Origin: Lachnospiraceae bacterium UBA1201
GTDB taxonomy: Bacteria; Bacillota; Clostridia; Lachnospirales; Lachnospiraceae
Direction of reading: 5' to 3'
Assembly: GCA_002309675.1 (NCBI GenBank)
Contig: DBXX01000106.1
Coordinates: 5,216 to 30,295, forward strand
DNA length: 25,080 nt
Shown piece by piece: positions 24,982 through 25,080 of this stretch (within the stretch, counting starts at the first letter, position 1; each line of letters starts with the position of its first letter). A program made the position numbers and the translations under genes. Under the pieces are notes generated by a model, which saw only the letters and a list, made by a program, of their open reading frames with translations, was not told where the DNA came from and did no database searches.

Positions 24982-25009
24982 TTTTATAAACCGTTCAAAG
25001 AACGTAAAA

Positions 25010-25035
25010 AGAGAAGGTCACAAAGGACCTTCTCT
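25010..25035 (-). terminator. Terminator of the gene to the right of the window
   Basis: Perfect 10-bp arms AGAGAAGGTC / GACCTTCTCT with a 6-nt loop, followed on the minus strand by TTTTTACG. It implies a minus-strand gene ending near the right edge. Confidence 0.85.
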
Positions 25036-25065
25036 CATTACAATGATTCTATAAATCAGACAAAA

Positions 25066-25080
25066 TTACTTTCCCATCTG
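25066..25080 (-). CDS. Possible last codons of a gene continuing beyond the window
   Basis: Read on the minus strand in one frame the edge encodes Gln-Met-Gly-Lys-stop, about 30 bp before the terminator. The other two minus frames also end in stops within 35 bp, so the frame is not certain. No product can be named. Confidence 0.3.
   Translation of the reverse strand, partial: QMGK

Overview
All recognisable genes in this window lie on the minus strand. That includes about 15 intact coding sequences, one gene remnant and possibly the last codons of a further gene at the right edge. Base composition is moderate. Ribosome-binding sites are strong and purine-rich, promoters are sigma-A-like, and there are many intrinsic hairpin terminators. 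The gene set (NrtR-controlled NAD salvage, a clostripain-family protease, large secreted proteins with Ig-like repeats, an enolase) suggests a Gram-positive anaerobe of the Clostridia, perhaps Lachnospiraceae. This assignment is inferred from protein character, not from a marker gene. No rRNA, tRNA, CRISPR array or transposase was seen.

Layout in the direction of transcription (right to left). (1) 23.9-25.1 kb: an XRE-type regulator with an extended -10 promoter and an upstream palindrome. (2) 22.8-23.9 kb: a small four-cysteine protein overlapping an HD-domain phosphohydrolase, followed by a 3' remnant of a lost secreted Ig-repeat protein whose terminator now appears to end this operon. (3) 21.3-22.75 kb: enolase behind a consensus promoter, with a palindrome over the presumed start site and a structured leader. 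(4) 11.4-21.2 kb: a three-gene operon of large secreted proteins behind a good sigma-A promoter. They are an SGNH esterase fused to a glycosidase-like/DUF4832 region, a heparinase II/III-type lyase, and a parallel beta-helix protein. Each ends in the same array of three Ig-like repeats of about 92 residues. (5) 7.8-11.35 kb: an NAD salvage operon nrtR-pncA-pncB-nadE behind a promoter carrying two copies of a palindromic operator. (6) 4.5-7.65 kb: an ABC transporter ATPase and FtsX-type permease behind a promoter with a 9-bp-arm palindrome. (7) 0.13-4.4 kb: a membrane-anchored clostripain-like protease, a small FMN-dependent alpha-hydroxyacid dehydrogenase-like protein and a sugar isomerase/epimerase-like TIM barrel.

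How the genes work together. PncA, PncB and NadE carry nicotinamide and nicotinate to NAD (NadD would be elsewhere), and NrtR probably represses them through the tandem operators. The three secreted proteins look like one extracellular polysaccharide-processing set (deacetylation or glycoside cleavage, uronic-acid lyase, beta-helix lyase or binding) that shares one C-terminal targeting module.

The most unusual material is the shared Ig-repeat module. Its repeats fall into position-specific classes A-B-C, yet carry long nucleotide-identical tracts across genes and across classes, and a broken fourth copy lies 1.8 kb upstream of the operon's first gene. The enolase leader and the tandem NrtR sites are the best regulatory finds.
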